The notes below the pieces were generated by a model. That model saw nothing but the letters and a program-made list of their open reading frames with translations. It was not told the DNA's origin and did no database searches. From assembly GCF_018812025.1 (NCBI RefSeq), contig NC_063045.1, positions 20,121,420 to 20,185,419 on the forward strand: 64,000 nucleotides of DNA. The letters are read 5' to 3'. The stretch is from Megalobrama amblycephala. Taxonomy: Eukaryota > Chordata > Actinopteri > Cypriniformes > Xenocyprididae. Position 1 is the first letter of the stretch. Every line of letters starts with the position of its first letter. The position numbers and the translations under genes are program-made. Shown here one piece after another: positions 34,458-48,200 of the stretch.

Positions 34458-36853
34458 GTGAGTTTTGTCTGCTTGTCATTCACACAGCTATTGTTTCCGT
34501 GATGAGCGCTCAGTGTCTTAGAATGACATCGTGCTTTATTATTGGAGATGATGGTAGTCTTAAATGCGGAGAGCATCTTCAAGCAGCGAGTTTCTGCAGG
34601 TTTGCCAAACAGACATGGATATCTTGTGTTTTAAACGGCTATAGATTAGAAATAATAGCCTGAACATCAGTGGTTTGGAGTGAGGTTTAAATTCATCTAT
34701 ACGGTTTTGTATCGCCTGTTTGATGCACACAGTAATATGGCAAGCGGTTTGAACATTTATTCATGTAGACTAACAAATATCTATTTTTATCTTACTAATA
34801 GTTTTTTAAGTACTAGTAAGTAGCTAATCCAAACAGTGACTAACCAATTTCACTTGTAACTATCCATTTTGTCCTAATAGATACTAGTAGTATATATTCC
34901 AGCTTTACTACTTATTGATTCTTGTATTTAGGCACTAGAATTGTTACTTGTAATATTTATTTATTTTTAATCTCACAAATTGCAATACCTTTTTACATGT
35001 CATATTTAATGAACATTCAGAATAGCTACTTAAGTAAGCTATAATTTATATATTATGTTTTAAAATGTTACATTAGTGTCTAAAAATATACTAGTATCTA
35101 TTGAAAAAGTTGGTGAACGTGATTTCACCAAGTACAACATGTTCCTGGATCAAAATCTTAACTGATCCTGGAACAACATTCCAAATAACCAATCCAGTTT
35201 GAGGGACAAGTCTACAGTTTATGTCAAGATTAGGCTTACAACCAGGGTTAGGTGCTTCTACATCAGTGTTATTCACCTCTCATTTCCCTCTGAATTTAGG
35301 GATAAGTTTTGGGTATGGTTAGGTTTATGGCTATGAATAGGGTTAAGACAAGTTTTTTGGACAGGAATGTCATTTTTTAGGATAAACAAAATATGTTATC
35401 TTACTTGACAAAATCACAGTGACCTGAATAAGTTGTTGAAAAACTGCAATAGATAAGTAACTTTTTGAATAGTTACAAATAATGAATATTTACTAGTGAA
35501 ACTGGAATAGATTCCATCAACAATTTAAGTACTTGTCTGAACAAAATCATTAGAATTTTACAACTGAAAAAAATGCAATTTGTTATCAATAACAATGTAA
35601 TATTTACTTATTGTTGAAATAACTGCTAGAACTTAATGTATAATCAGTAGTGATGATGAAAATGATAAGTATAATGAAAGTACGAGTCATATGAAAATAC
35701 TATATGAAGGTTCTAGTTTGTTTTAAGGAATTAATGTAAATAACATTTTATTTAAAAGTCTATAAATAATCAAGAAATGCTTATGGAAGAGATTTTTGAA
35801 TGTGATGCACCTCCGCAGAGTGTGCCAGGCATGACAAGAAGAATCACAGGAGCATATGTTGCAAAACATTCATGATAGTTGTTAGAAACTGTAAAATATG
35901 TTTCTTGAAGTAACCTAAAATGTGCTTTATGTGGTAACTAGTTTTATTTAAGCCAAAATATTATTAAAAATAACCCAATTAACCTGACGCCTTAGGCTAC
36001 GCTAACAAAGGTCATATTTAAGGGTCATATTGAGTCATAACTCTTTAGAGTATATCATACAGCAAAATATTTAATTACAGAGAGACATAGTGAAAACCAA
36101 AGAGAGCACTTGATAGTGAAAAAGTAATCTGAAAGAATAGTCCATGAATGCTACAAATGAGTCTCTCTTGATTTGTTTTAATAACCAATAACGCAGTACA
36201 TTAGACGTCTTCGTGAACAATACAGCAGCATTATGCTTCAGAGACACAAAAGAATGAGCTTAAATTATCTCAGGAATGCCTAATGCTAAAGACTTCAAGA
36301 GGGAGAAAGAGAGAGAGAAGCTATGAAAACAGGTAGGTGGGCAGAAGCTGGATGAGTATGCAGTAGGAGCTGAAGGCTTTGCAGTCCGAGCCGTTAAGCA
36401 CACTGCTATCTCTGCATCTCTTGCACACAAACACACGCTGCCTTCAGATAATGGGAGAAAAGGCAGCGTCGCAGCATTAAAGAAACGAGGACTGCTTGGG
36501 AGGTGAGTGTGCAGGAGTGAGAGAGAGAGGGGGGGGGGGTTTGCAGTTCAGGCAGAAAGCTGCGGTGTTAATGGTATTAAAGGGAGCATATGTTGCTGGG
36601 CCTCAGCCACTGCATAAAAAAAGGGTGATATTTTGCCACATAAGTATGTGTTTGTATACATGAATTGTGAACAAAATATGTTAAGAAGGAGATTGGGAGC
36701 TATATTCATGTTTAAAAGCCAATCGTTCTAAAGAAACTGTTAGTTCAGGGATGCATTTGTTTTATTTTCCTTCTAAAAGAGAATTCAAATCCTTCTTTAG
36801 TGCCATAACAGGCTTCAAAGCAGCTGCCTGACTTCCTGTAATGTCTTTCTCAG
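34458..36853 (+). other. cbarp intron 1
   Basis: AT-rich intron. The segment near 35100-35360 (GTACAACATGTTCCTGGATC onward) looks like an old interspersed repeat. A purine-rich GA/G tract lies near 36517-36540. No exon was recognised. Confidence 0.55.
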
Positions 36854-36924
36854 GGGGGACACTCTCTCTGGCTTGGACCATGAGCAATGAGTCTGCCATA
36901 TGGAGCACACCAGAATCCACCACC
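36854..36924 (+). CDS. cbarp: cbarp exon 2, start codon exon (coding from 36880)
   Basis: A pyrimidine-rich tract and CAG acceptor put the exon start at 36854. The upstream ATG at 36841 therefore lies in the intron. The ATG at 36880 has a good context (ACC before it) and gives MSNESAIWSTPESTT, ending at a GTAAGT donor in phase 0. Confidence 0.75.
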
Positions 36925-39900
36925 GTAAGTACTTGTGCTTCTCCTTCCTGTGCTGGTTACATTCATTATGTCCATTCCCTCTCTTTGCAGTGCTATCTCC
37001 AGACATGTGAATCAAAAATATCCTGTTCTGCATCCTTTGTAATTGGATCCACCACAAGATCTAAGCAAATTAGCCCTTGCGAGAGAACTTTGAGTCAGAC
37101 CGAATCCATTGCGCCGTCAGACGATGTGATAGAGCATCAGAACCCTGAGTTACTGTCAGGAACTTCAATTACCGGCATAAGCAGCATCATTCGATTAGGT
37201 TAGAATAGAGAGATTTATTCAGGAATAGTGACTAATTCCAGGATGTTCTGGGATTTTGGACCTTATATAGGCTTGAAGGAATAGTTTACTCAAAAGTGAT
37301 ACATTTATTCGTTCCAATCCTGCATGACTTACTTTCTTCTAAAAAGGAGAACATTTGAAGAAGAATGTCCTAGCTGCTCTTTTCCATGCAATTACAATGA
37401 AAGCACCATAAAAGCATAATAAATGTGGTCTATATGACTCGTTTATGTATTCATTTAGCAGATAGTTTTTCCACAGCAACTTAAAAATTAAGCCATACGA
37501 TAGCTTTGTGTGAGGAACAGAAAGATGGAGCAATGTGTGATTTGTGAATAAATCATTCTTTCGAGTTGATTCAGATCACAAAATTGTTCTTGAAAATTTC
37601 TCCATTTGTGTTCCATGGAAGAAAGAAAGTCATACAGGTTTTGAATAACAATTAGTAGGGGTGTGACGAGACAGGTATCTCACGAGACGAGACGAGACGA
37701 GACTCGAGATTGAGTTCACGAGATGAGACGAGACAAGATTTTTACACACTATTTTTAAGAAATCCTCAATGGCGAAATACATGACTAGAAAAAATATTCT
37801 GCAGGTGTATTTGAAATGTTTTAATTAATCATCTTATAATGAATGTCATTCAGTTCTACTTTCTGAGTATGAATTATCATATGCAGTAAAAGACAACAAT
37901 ACTCAATTACTGTAAAAGGTTTTGCCACAAACTCAACTGACTGACTTCTCTTTTGTATGATTTCAGTCTCTTCAGATCTTACTGTACATGATTTATGAGC
38001 TTCTACAACATTTGACCTCCTAACTGAACTCCTTTCCACAAACTGATCATAGAAATAAAAAATAAAAATGGTAACACTTTACAGTAAGGTCTCATTTATT
38101 AACATTAACATATTAATCAACATCAACTAACAATGAGCAATATATTTGCTACAGTATTTATTAATCTTTGTTTATGTTAGTTAATAAAAATAGTCATTCA
38201 TTGTTAGTTCATGATATTTCACAGTGCATTAACTAATGTTAACAAATGAAACCTTACTGTTTGTGCTTAATAAGATTAAGAGAAAACTGTTATTCATTTT
38301 TATGCTAACACTTTACAAGTTGAAACCATAATCACACTCTCTCAATATTCAAAGTGCAAATAAGACCAACTTTTTCTTTGATACAGAGCTAAGAGATTGT
38401 TACAAATACACTGCCCAGCCTAAAATAGCTTTCATATTGAGAGATATTTGCATTCATCAGGGAGACGCTTTCAAAATGCGGGGTATTGAAATCGCGTTTG
38501 AATGCGCGCGTACTCTGTGAATATGGAGCGGCGGCGACCGTTATCCAACTGAATTAAATGTTTTTTATTTAAACACAAAGCAAAAGGACAGTGGAGGCAT
38601 AATGTTAACGTAGCGGTGGCATATTCTTTCCTAATCATCCTAACACTCTGTCATGGCAACATCAAGAGACTACTTTTCGCCTCGACGAGAAATCTCCTCA
38701 CACTTTAGTCTCGCGAGATCTCGTGACACCCCTAACAATTAGTAATGCACCAAATTCATTATTTTAATGAAACACCAAAACCGAAATTTCTAAATTTCAT
38801 ATAGCTGAAAAAACGTGACCAAAACTAAAGTTTCTGTAATTTAATTTGGGTAATTGCGTAATTGAACTCGGTTTTTGGTTCAAGGTGTTGTGTTCTTCGC
38901 CAATGAGCCGCCTCTCGTAATTTCAGCCGAACAAATTTTACGTATTGTTACTCTAGCATAATTGTGATGTAGCATATTTTTTGGTTATATCTACTTTGTG
39001 TGCATGGAATAGATGCTAAAACAGTCAGTACGCTAGAAATGCTAATTAAGCATTGTTCTTTCAGTCAGTGATTTCGGCTCTACAAAACTATTTCGTCCGA
39101 AAACAAAAGTTCATTTTTTTTTTCAGTTGCCGAAATTTCGGTGGCTAACTAGACAGAAAAATCATTTTTATTTAAATAAGAGAGATCAAATCAATTCTTC
39201 CGGTCTGGATGTCCTCAACGCTCTCAAGGTGAAGTCGCATTTCTGATTAAATTTTGCAGGCAAAAAAGGACAACAGTGTAGCGATATCTGTGTTGCAAAC
39301 TTTTTTGCCTCTACGCTGTCTCTTTCTTAAACAAGTTAGTCTGACTTCTTGAAACTTTCGCAATGCTACCGCATGGGAAATTTCCCGGGTTCTTCTTTGA
39401 GAACATCCTTCATTCTTGCCAATGTGGGTTAATGTTGGAGCGCCCCAGTGATAAATAACCTGCTGTCGTTTATAGATTAAAACAGAGAAATCGGTCTTCC
39501 AAACCCTTCCACTTACAAAGTAATAGACCCGATCTGAATAAACTCTTCCCTGATCTTCAACTGAACAATGTCTTCTGGGTAATTAGGATGTTGTTCTCCA
39601 CCAATTTAAACTTAGACTAAGAATAATTGTAAGGTGTTACATTTATGGGCCTTGTTCAGGCCTTGTTCTTATGCATTCTTTCCATTGAACACCTTTTCAG
39701 AACAGTTAGTTCAGACAATTAAGCAGATGGCAGGGTGAAAGGTGCTGTATGCATTTGTGCTTTGATGTCTATGAGGAAGAAACCTTCTGTCTCTTCCGTT
39801 CTTGTCTCTGTGGCATAGGTCTCCACCTCTAGATCTTTCTAGAGACTAAAGCCTCTTCAGAAACTGGGCTTTATGTAATATCGCTATATACTCATCTCAT

Positions 39901-42900
39901 ATATTGGCGTCTGGTTCCATGAAGAACCTTTAACAACCACGCAACCTTTCCATCCCACAAAAGGTTGTTTATAGTAGTAAAATGTCCTTTAGATTATTAA
40001 ATCCTTGGCATTAAAAAATCTTTTAGGTACTGTTCACTGAAAGGTTCTTTGAGAAACCAAAATGATTCTTCTATGGCATCGCTGTGAAAAACCCCTTTTG
40101 GAATTTTTATTTTTAAGAGTGTCAGGGCCAGTTTTTGCTTTTATGCCAAAAAATGTCTCTGGTTTATGTATATGTCAGTAAATTTGTAACAATGAAGGGT
40201 TTTTCAAGTTGGACTATATAATTGGAGAAACATATATAATGTGAAAATTGAAGTCATGCGGTTTTAAACGAAGAAGGAATTTCCATTTTGACTGGTTTGT
40301 TTCTTTCCCTGGTGTTTACCTAGGAAGCCCCATTGTCATCAGGGACACAGAATGGCTATGTCCTCCTGCTGGTCCTCTTGTCCATCTTTGTTGGGGGGAC
40401 ACTGGTCCTGCTCTCTGTCCTTCTGATTGTCTGTCGCCGATGTTGTGAAGGGGACAGACGCCATGCGTGGTAAGACCAATACCTCACAATTTATACATTG
40501 AAATGCCCCTGAATCAGCATACTAGTTCTGGATAACCATTTCTGGCAACCAATCAGATTTCAGGATGAGGAACTTTAATAAAATTCAACCTACCTGTAAC
40601 TTTTCTCACTTTGTTCTTGTCGCTGAAAATTGTCATGTGGTGCAACTGCAGTATCTATTTAAAGGATTAGTTCATTAATTACTCGCCCTCATGTCGTTCC
40701 AAACCCGCAAGACCTTTGTTCATCTTTGGATCTCAAATTAAGATATTTTTGATGAAATCCAGGAGTTTTTTTTTTTATCCCCAATTGAAAGCAACGCAAT
40801 TACCGTCATTCAAGTTTGAGAAAAGTACTAAAGACATAGTTAAAATGCGAATGTGCGTAAAATGAAGCGCTGAGAATACTTTTTGTAAAACAAAAAAGTA
40901 TTCTTGTCATTTCATAACATTAAGGTTGAATCACTGTAGTCACATTGACTATTTAACAATGTCTTTAGTACTTTTCTGGACCTTGAATGACGGTAATTGC
41001 ATTGCTTTCTATTAGGGATAAAAAAAACCCTCTTGGATTTCAAAATATCTTAATTTTTGTTCTGAAGATGAACGAAGGTCTTGCGGGTTTGGAACGACAT
41101 GAGGGTGAGTAATTAATGACAGAAATTTCATTTTATGGGTGAACCAACACTTTAAAATAAATACTAATTAATATATTACATTCATTTTAGATAAGTAGTA
41201 GTAGTCAGTGATGTTTTAGTATTATTTATATACTATTATAGCATTTATTTATATTTTAAATGAGCTTTTTTATATATATTTTTCATTTTTATTTTTATTT
41301 TAATTTCATTTTTCTTCATTTTTAAATATTTCTCTTTAGCTTTAATTCATTTTTATTTCAGTTATAGTAATTTAATACTTCAACTTATTTTCTTATTTGT
41401 TTTTTTTTTACATCTAATATTTATATTTTATTTTACCTCAGCTTTATTTCAATTACCGATTTAAAAAAAAAAAATAGTTTTAGTTAGCAATAACAACACT
41501 GACTAAAGTTAAAGGTTTATTTTTTATAAATCTTAGTAATATTTCTATATTTATCTTTTCAGAGCAGTCAAAATCAAGGATTTTGTAAAATTTACAGAAC
41601 CTTTAAAATGGTTGCAAAATGTATAACAAAAGGATCCATGTTAGCACATTGTATCAGTGATTTATTTTTTAGTTTTTTTCCCATAATTAAGATTAGGATG
41701 CTTTTCACACAGGACGTCACATCCTAAAACACATCATAAAAACACCGAAACAATTACAGTTTATACAATAAAAATAACCGAGATGAGAATGCTGTCATTT
41801 TGAATATACATTATACAGTCTGCAGATTTAATCATCATTGCATGATGTTTGCATGTTGGTGCATATGTTACAATTCTGGCAGATGAAGCATATGACTATG
41901 TTTGATGTTAACTTATACATCAAATGGAACCACAGAGATTCAACTGGAATAAACAGATCCTCCCGTGAAGCCAAGGACGCTCAGCCCCAATGTTTTCTGT
42001 GCACATTCGTCACAGCCTGGCTGCATTTGTCAGTGGCTGCTGAGAGGTGTAGAGTCTGTCTGCACTCCAGGCAGCCTGGAGGAGTGCAGGCTCACACAAA
42101 TGACGAGTATAATGAGATCTCATAGCAGCCATCAGCCACGATAAATCACTCCTGGTGCGGGAGAGAGTGCACTCTAGCCAACACCCACTAATACACACAC
42201 ACTCGCAGTGTGGCACCGTGCACTGTGGTTAGAGGACTGGAAACTCATTTCCAGTTTCTCATTACCCACAGTGCCTTATGGCGTATGAAACCGTATATTG
42301 TCGTAATAAAGCCGGTGTTGTTATTGTCTCTATCATATGGCATTTAGTTAGATGTCAAGACAGGTGAATGTGAATGAGTTTTTTTTTTCTGAATTATTCA
42401 CAATTGGGGCATTCTCAAAATCTTTCTGTCTAGCAAAACCCCATCTAGAGACCCCATAAAATCAAGTTTTTCTTATTGAAACAGGAAGTTTGGCCACAAT
42501 ATCTCAATTGGTTTTAAATTACATCACAGCCATGAACTTTGATTTACTACTTGTTATCTGGTTGCAGGTGGCATTAGGGAGAGGGACATTTTCATTCCAG
42601 CATTTGATTGGACAAAAATCGGTGTAGTGCAGGATGACATCATCAGTATTTTTGTTCTGTTTTTTTTTTTTTTTCTGTAAATTTTTAATGTGTATTTAAG
42701 TTTTTAACAACTTTCATGGATATACTAGCATAAACATTACCTGAACGCTAACACACATGGACTAAAAGCCACTTAAACTGTTTTTTATTATTCTTCTTGC
42801 TTTGAGTATGCTTTATTTTGAGTAACAATTATTTATGCATCATAAACAACATGTTGTGATAAAAATCACAATTATGTTAATGTATACATTTAACAGAGTC

Positions 42901-45191
42901 ATACATTTTAATTTGACTGTCAGATGGACAATTAAACATTTCCTTGAACTTTAGCTTCAAGTTTACTAAAACTTCACATTTTAATTTTACTGTGAGATGG
43001 ACAATTAAGAATCAAATCACTGAGTATCTGAAGTTATTGAGGATTTTCCAGTAAAGTGCAGATGTAATGTGTAAACAATGGCTCCACCATAACAAAAATA
43101 GCAATAGTAAAGTCATTACTTTTACAAATAATTGGAATGGAATTTAAAAATATATATTGATAAGCATATTTTTCTAGTAATCTATTAGTCTGCTTTACAT
43201 CTCGCATATCTATTTTGAAATGCCATATTTTTGTCCTGTGCTAGTATCACTAGTCAATTACAATTTCGAGAGTGAATCACGGATTTACATGTAGATGTTA
43301 ATTTCTGAAACTTTGAAGCATGTAATTGGCTGCCAGTCTCATCTCTTAATACTTTTATTCGATGGATTACAGCTATATAGCCTTGAAAGTGCGAAAGACT
43401 GCTCACTTTACAATCACTAAAAAGCTGTCACTCATCTCAGTTTGTGATTTCACAATGTTCTATTAAAATTAGTCTACACTGCATAATGAACCTCTTACTT
43501 ACATCGTGTCTTTGTTAATGAGAGGATTCGCAAGAGGGAGCAGAATTTAGTGCTTTGAAGCGGTGAGTGGATTCTAACTTAAACACCTCTGATTGGCCAT
43601 TGCGTTCAAGAGATCAACAAACATGCCTGTGATTGGCTACATTCCTCACCGCTGCAAAAACACGCTGTAAATAGGAACATTTCATGTTCTCCAGAGATTT
43701 AACTCAAAAACGCAATGGAGCTTTTGCCAAATCTGTTTCACCAATAATATGATACTATTACAGTATCAGCTGAGGATGCTCTTGCTTTCATTTCAGAGTG
43801 CTTATTTTTAAATTTGACTTTGTGATGTTTGTTACCCATGTTTTATTTATTTTTTTAACAAAATATTATTTATGATCAAACATTAATTGGCGGACCCCTT
43901 GCAGTTATGGACCCCAGGTTGAAGAACCTTGATATAACTGAATACTAACTTAGTAACTTAATATAATATAATATAATATAATATAATATAATATAATATA
44001 ATATAATATAATATAAAAAAATAAAATGTGCAAAGCAATAGAATTAAACTCCAGGGACATGATTGTCATCATATTTTGAGAATAAACCACTTATGCATGC
44101 TATGAATGAGATTTACATAAATTTGAATTTGACTCATTAACTGTTTGCATTGAAGGTTCATTGTTTGCCTCAGGGCTAGCGATGACACCGAGAAAAGTAA
44201 TACCACCTATATTGAGGAGGCCCAACCAGTACATGGTAAGAACTTCACTAATAAAGTTAATGTTCATATTGTATGTCAACCTCTAAGTTAATGCATTTCC
44301 ATGTGTATTTAAATACAGGCTTCAGGTAAAATGTCGAGGTCAAGTTTAAGTGACATTTATACTTTATACAGTCTCACATACATCAACTGAGGGCGTCGTG
44401 CAAAAAAACAAATACGTCCTCTGGTCTAATCTGTCTCTCCCCGCACAGAGATTACGATTCGCGTTGATGAGTCAGACTGCCTGTCGGCAGCCAGCTCCCA
44501 CGACATGGAGACAGAGCGTTTCCTCTCCACGGGCACAACCGGCCGCCGGGTCTCCTTCAACGAAGCAGCACTCTTCGATCATAGCAAAAAAACACAGGAG
44601 AAAGGTCGAAGGTCAGCCGCCCACTCACTCATGCCGCCCACTCTAGACACACACAGCGCTCCTATTCACAGCGCTTACTGCCGCAGCAGACTGCAGCCTT
44701 CATTATTCCTTTATGCATGCGTTTTACATTTACATCTGTGCTTGTCAGATGCATTAGCTCTTTAATGAATAACATAGGCATTTGTCAACATCAAGATTTT
44801 GGGTTTAAAAAATTAATGAGAATGTATAAGGGGAAAGTATATTTTGTAAAAAACAAAAAAAAAAAACATTAATTTGACATTAATTTAAAACGTAATTTGA
44901 CATGAATATTTGAAAATAGAAAATGTTCTAGTCTCTAATTTATTTGTAACATCATAAAAATGTATGCATAATAAATATTAAAGAATTAAATGTATATTAC
45001 AAATGTGAATACATACATATATATAATTATATATATATATATGCGTGTATGTATGAATATATATATTTAGTTTGAAATATTTCATTTAAGAGTATTTTAA
45101 AAAGCATTTAATTATTTAATTTCAATTCTTTAAATTTTATTTGTTGAGTCTTTAAATTTTAAACTATTTGAACATTTACATTTAATTATTT

Positions 45192-45225
<34 letters not shown>

Positions 45226-48200
45226 ATTAATTCTTTAATACTTATGCATATAAGTATGCTCATAAATAAAGACTTATAAACATAGAAAATAAAATATATA
45301 TATAGAGAGAGTTATTTTTTATATAATTACTTTATAAAATATGATTATATAATTGTTTGTCTAACAGGAACTATGCATAAATCTAGCACAGTTAGCTCAT
45401 ATCTATAAGACATTCAGCAAACACTGCCATGATATATTTGTGTTATAAATCTATAATGAAGTGATAAACACTAACAGTGTGTGTCATTTCTCACCACAGG
45501 TACACGCTTACAGAGGGTGACTTCCATCACTTGAAGAACGCGCGGCTCACCCACCTCCACCTCCCTCCACCCGCCCTCCAGATACTCACCATCCACGAGT
45601 GTGAGTCATCAGAGAACAGTATTGCCATGACAACACGCCCCGTCGCTAAATCCAGCCTCTCAATTTTTCAGGTGACAGCCACATTGCTCTGCTAATAGTA
45701 GAGTATGATGTCAGACATAAGAAGGGCAGCATGAGTTTGTATTTTTAGGTCAGTTAAAAGCTTTGAGGTCATGATGGATTGTCATTTTGTCAAGTGATGT
45801 GGTGTGTAAGGAGATGTCTATGCTTTGGAGCAATTGATTTATCTAGATATTGGGGCAATAATGTTTTAACATGTTAGCTTTTACACTTACTTTACATTAA
45901 GCAAGTCATGATGAAGCGACATGAGATAAATCCTGCTGTATCAAACAAATTGTACGTTTTTTTTTTCGTTTTTTTTTTTTGTCCTAATCAGCTGCAGCTG
46001 CTACATGCGACCCTTGACAAGAAATTGTCTGTTCAGAATAGTATACTAACCTAGTATGTACTTTACAGTACACTGAATATACAAAAATAGTATGTGAAAC
46101 AGTATCATTTACATTACCATAAAAATTGCTCAAAAGTGACAGTAAAGACTTTTATAATGTTATAAACGATTTCTATTTCAAATAAATGCTGTTGTTTTGA
46201 ATTTTTCATCAAAGATTCCTGGAAAAAATGTATCATGGTTTCCACTGAAATATTAAGCAGCACATCTGTTTTTAACCTTTATAATAATAATAAGAAGAAA
46301 TGTTTCTTTAGCAGCAAATCAGCATATTAGAATGATTTCTGAAGGATCATGTGACACTGAAGACTGGAGTAATGATACTGAAAATTATCCTCAAAGGAAT
46401 AAAAATACATTTTAAAAATATATTTAAAAAGTTACTTTAAATTGTAATAATATTTCACAATATTACTGTTTTTAAATGCAGCCTTGGTGAAACTTCTTGT
46501 AAACATATGTGTGAAAAGATTAAAAATCAGTTTCATCTTCATTCCACAAGGAAGCCCCTCCCACAGTCAAATCACACTGGTCCAAAAAATTTTATAAGAA
46601 ACATCAAACATAATCTGATTGGCTGTCGCATTATAAAAATTGGTTTCATCATATCTGGTTAGTATATTATGTATTAATGCTGTTCCAATAAAGTTATTCA
46701 TTCTGAAGCTTTTGATAAACATTTTTATATCTGTACTGGAAAAGTTTCAAATGACTGCATGATTTTGTTTGTTTAGGTTTGTTTTTCATTACTGCCATAA
46801 GAAATTAACATGCATTGTATTTGTCACATGCACAGCCACCAGTATGTTCACTGCCCCAGACTGCCCTGACCAGCCGAAGTCTCAGTCCCAGCTCTGCCCT
46901 TCCTGGTGACACTCTCAATTCCACTGTAGACACAATGTTCTGTGAGAGCATTGCAGTGGCCTGTCCTGAACCCTCCAGTCCATGTCTAGTGAGTCACACA
47001 CACTGATACACTCAACCGCTGAAGCATAATAATTTGCATGCAACCGATATTGATTTTTAGAGTGCCGATATTTTAGAGAGGAGGGCCGATATTAAGCCAA
47101 TATATAATATCCATTTTGATATCTATTTCTGATATCCAGTTTGAAATCAAGAATTAAGTTTGTTGACTGTGCGTGTCCAGTGACAGCTGAACTCTCCTGC
47201 CCACATCCAATTCACACATAGTACACACATTTTTTATACAGTCTACAAATACACACTTTAGAAGATCTCGCAGGTTCCCCAGAGTTTGTGAAATGTAATG
47301 TTTATACCGTATACCATCCAAAATTTTATTTAACAGAACTGTTAAATAGAGAGAGTAAACTAATAATGACAGACAATGGGGGTTATGTGCAACAAACTTT
47401 CATATTCTGTAAAACAGGTCGCATCACTTTCGGTTCGGGTCTTTTGTATGAGCTTCGTTAAATATAGAGCCGTTTTACTCAAGATGCCTTCAAAGGAGCG
47501 AGCTAAGATGACCAAACAATGTCCATCGCATATGCAGATTGATATCTAAAAGTTTTCTTTTTCTTCTTCTCACTAACATTTAGATAGTTACATAGAATAA
47601 ATCACCAAAAACATGGCATAAAGCCTATGGCCGTTCGGACGCTCAGGCATTGACGTTCTCAGTGCTTTCAAAATAAAAGTCCGGCTAAACAGTTAAACTT
47701 ATCGGCGATGCTGACAATTAAAAAATGTAAGTATTAAAAAATGCCAGTATATTGGCCTTGGTGTTCTATCGGTCGATAACTAAGCATAATACACACAAAA
47801 CAATCCATGCAAACTGAAAATTAAAAGTTAATTTGAGTCACAAACACATGCTGAATACATAACAGCAGATCATCTAATTGTTAATCTCTTATAATTGATT
47901 TGCAATTATGTAATCTTGTGAACAAAAACAGATGGAGGTCAGAGGAGTCAGCAGGAGGGCAGACATTATGGGTAATGGTAGAGAGGGTGCATCGGCTTCA
48001 GCCACGGCCCTCTCCTCCTCTGGAGGGGCCCCACAGGGCCCCATGCTGCAATTCTTCACCAAGCTCCGCCGACATGCCAGCCTTGAGGGAGCAAGTCCCT
48101 ACTTCAAGATCAAGAAGTGGAAATTTGACAGCAGCCAAAGAGCTTCAAGTCTAGACATGAGAGGTCAGTGACACATCCACCACCTGGTGTGAATTTCATC

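Noticed and set aside
36841..36843. ATG as the cbarp start codon
   Set aside because: It lies within the polypyrimidine tract of a good acceptor at 36852-36853; the ATG at 36880 has better context and is exonic.
44350..44646. 98-codon frame overlapping cbarp exon 5
   Set aside because: It is out of frame with cbarp and crosses its splice sites.
47900..48154. 84-codon frame overlapping cbarp exon 8
   Set aside because: A shadow of the in-frame exon starting at 47932.
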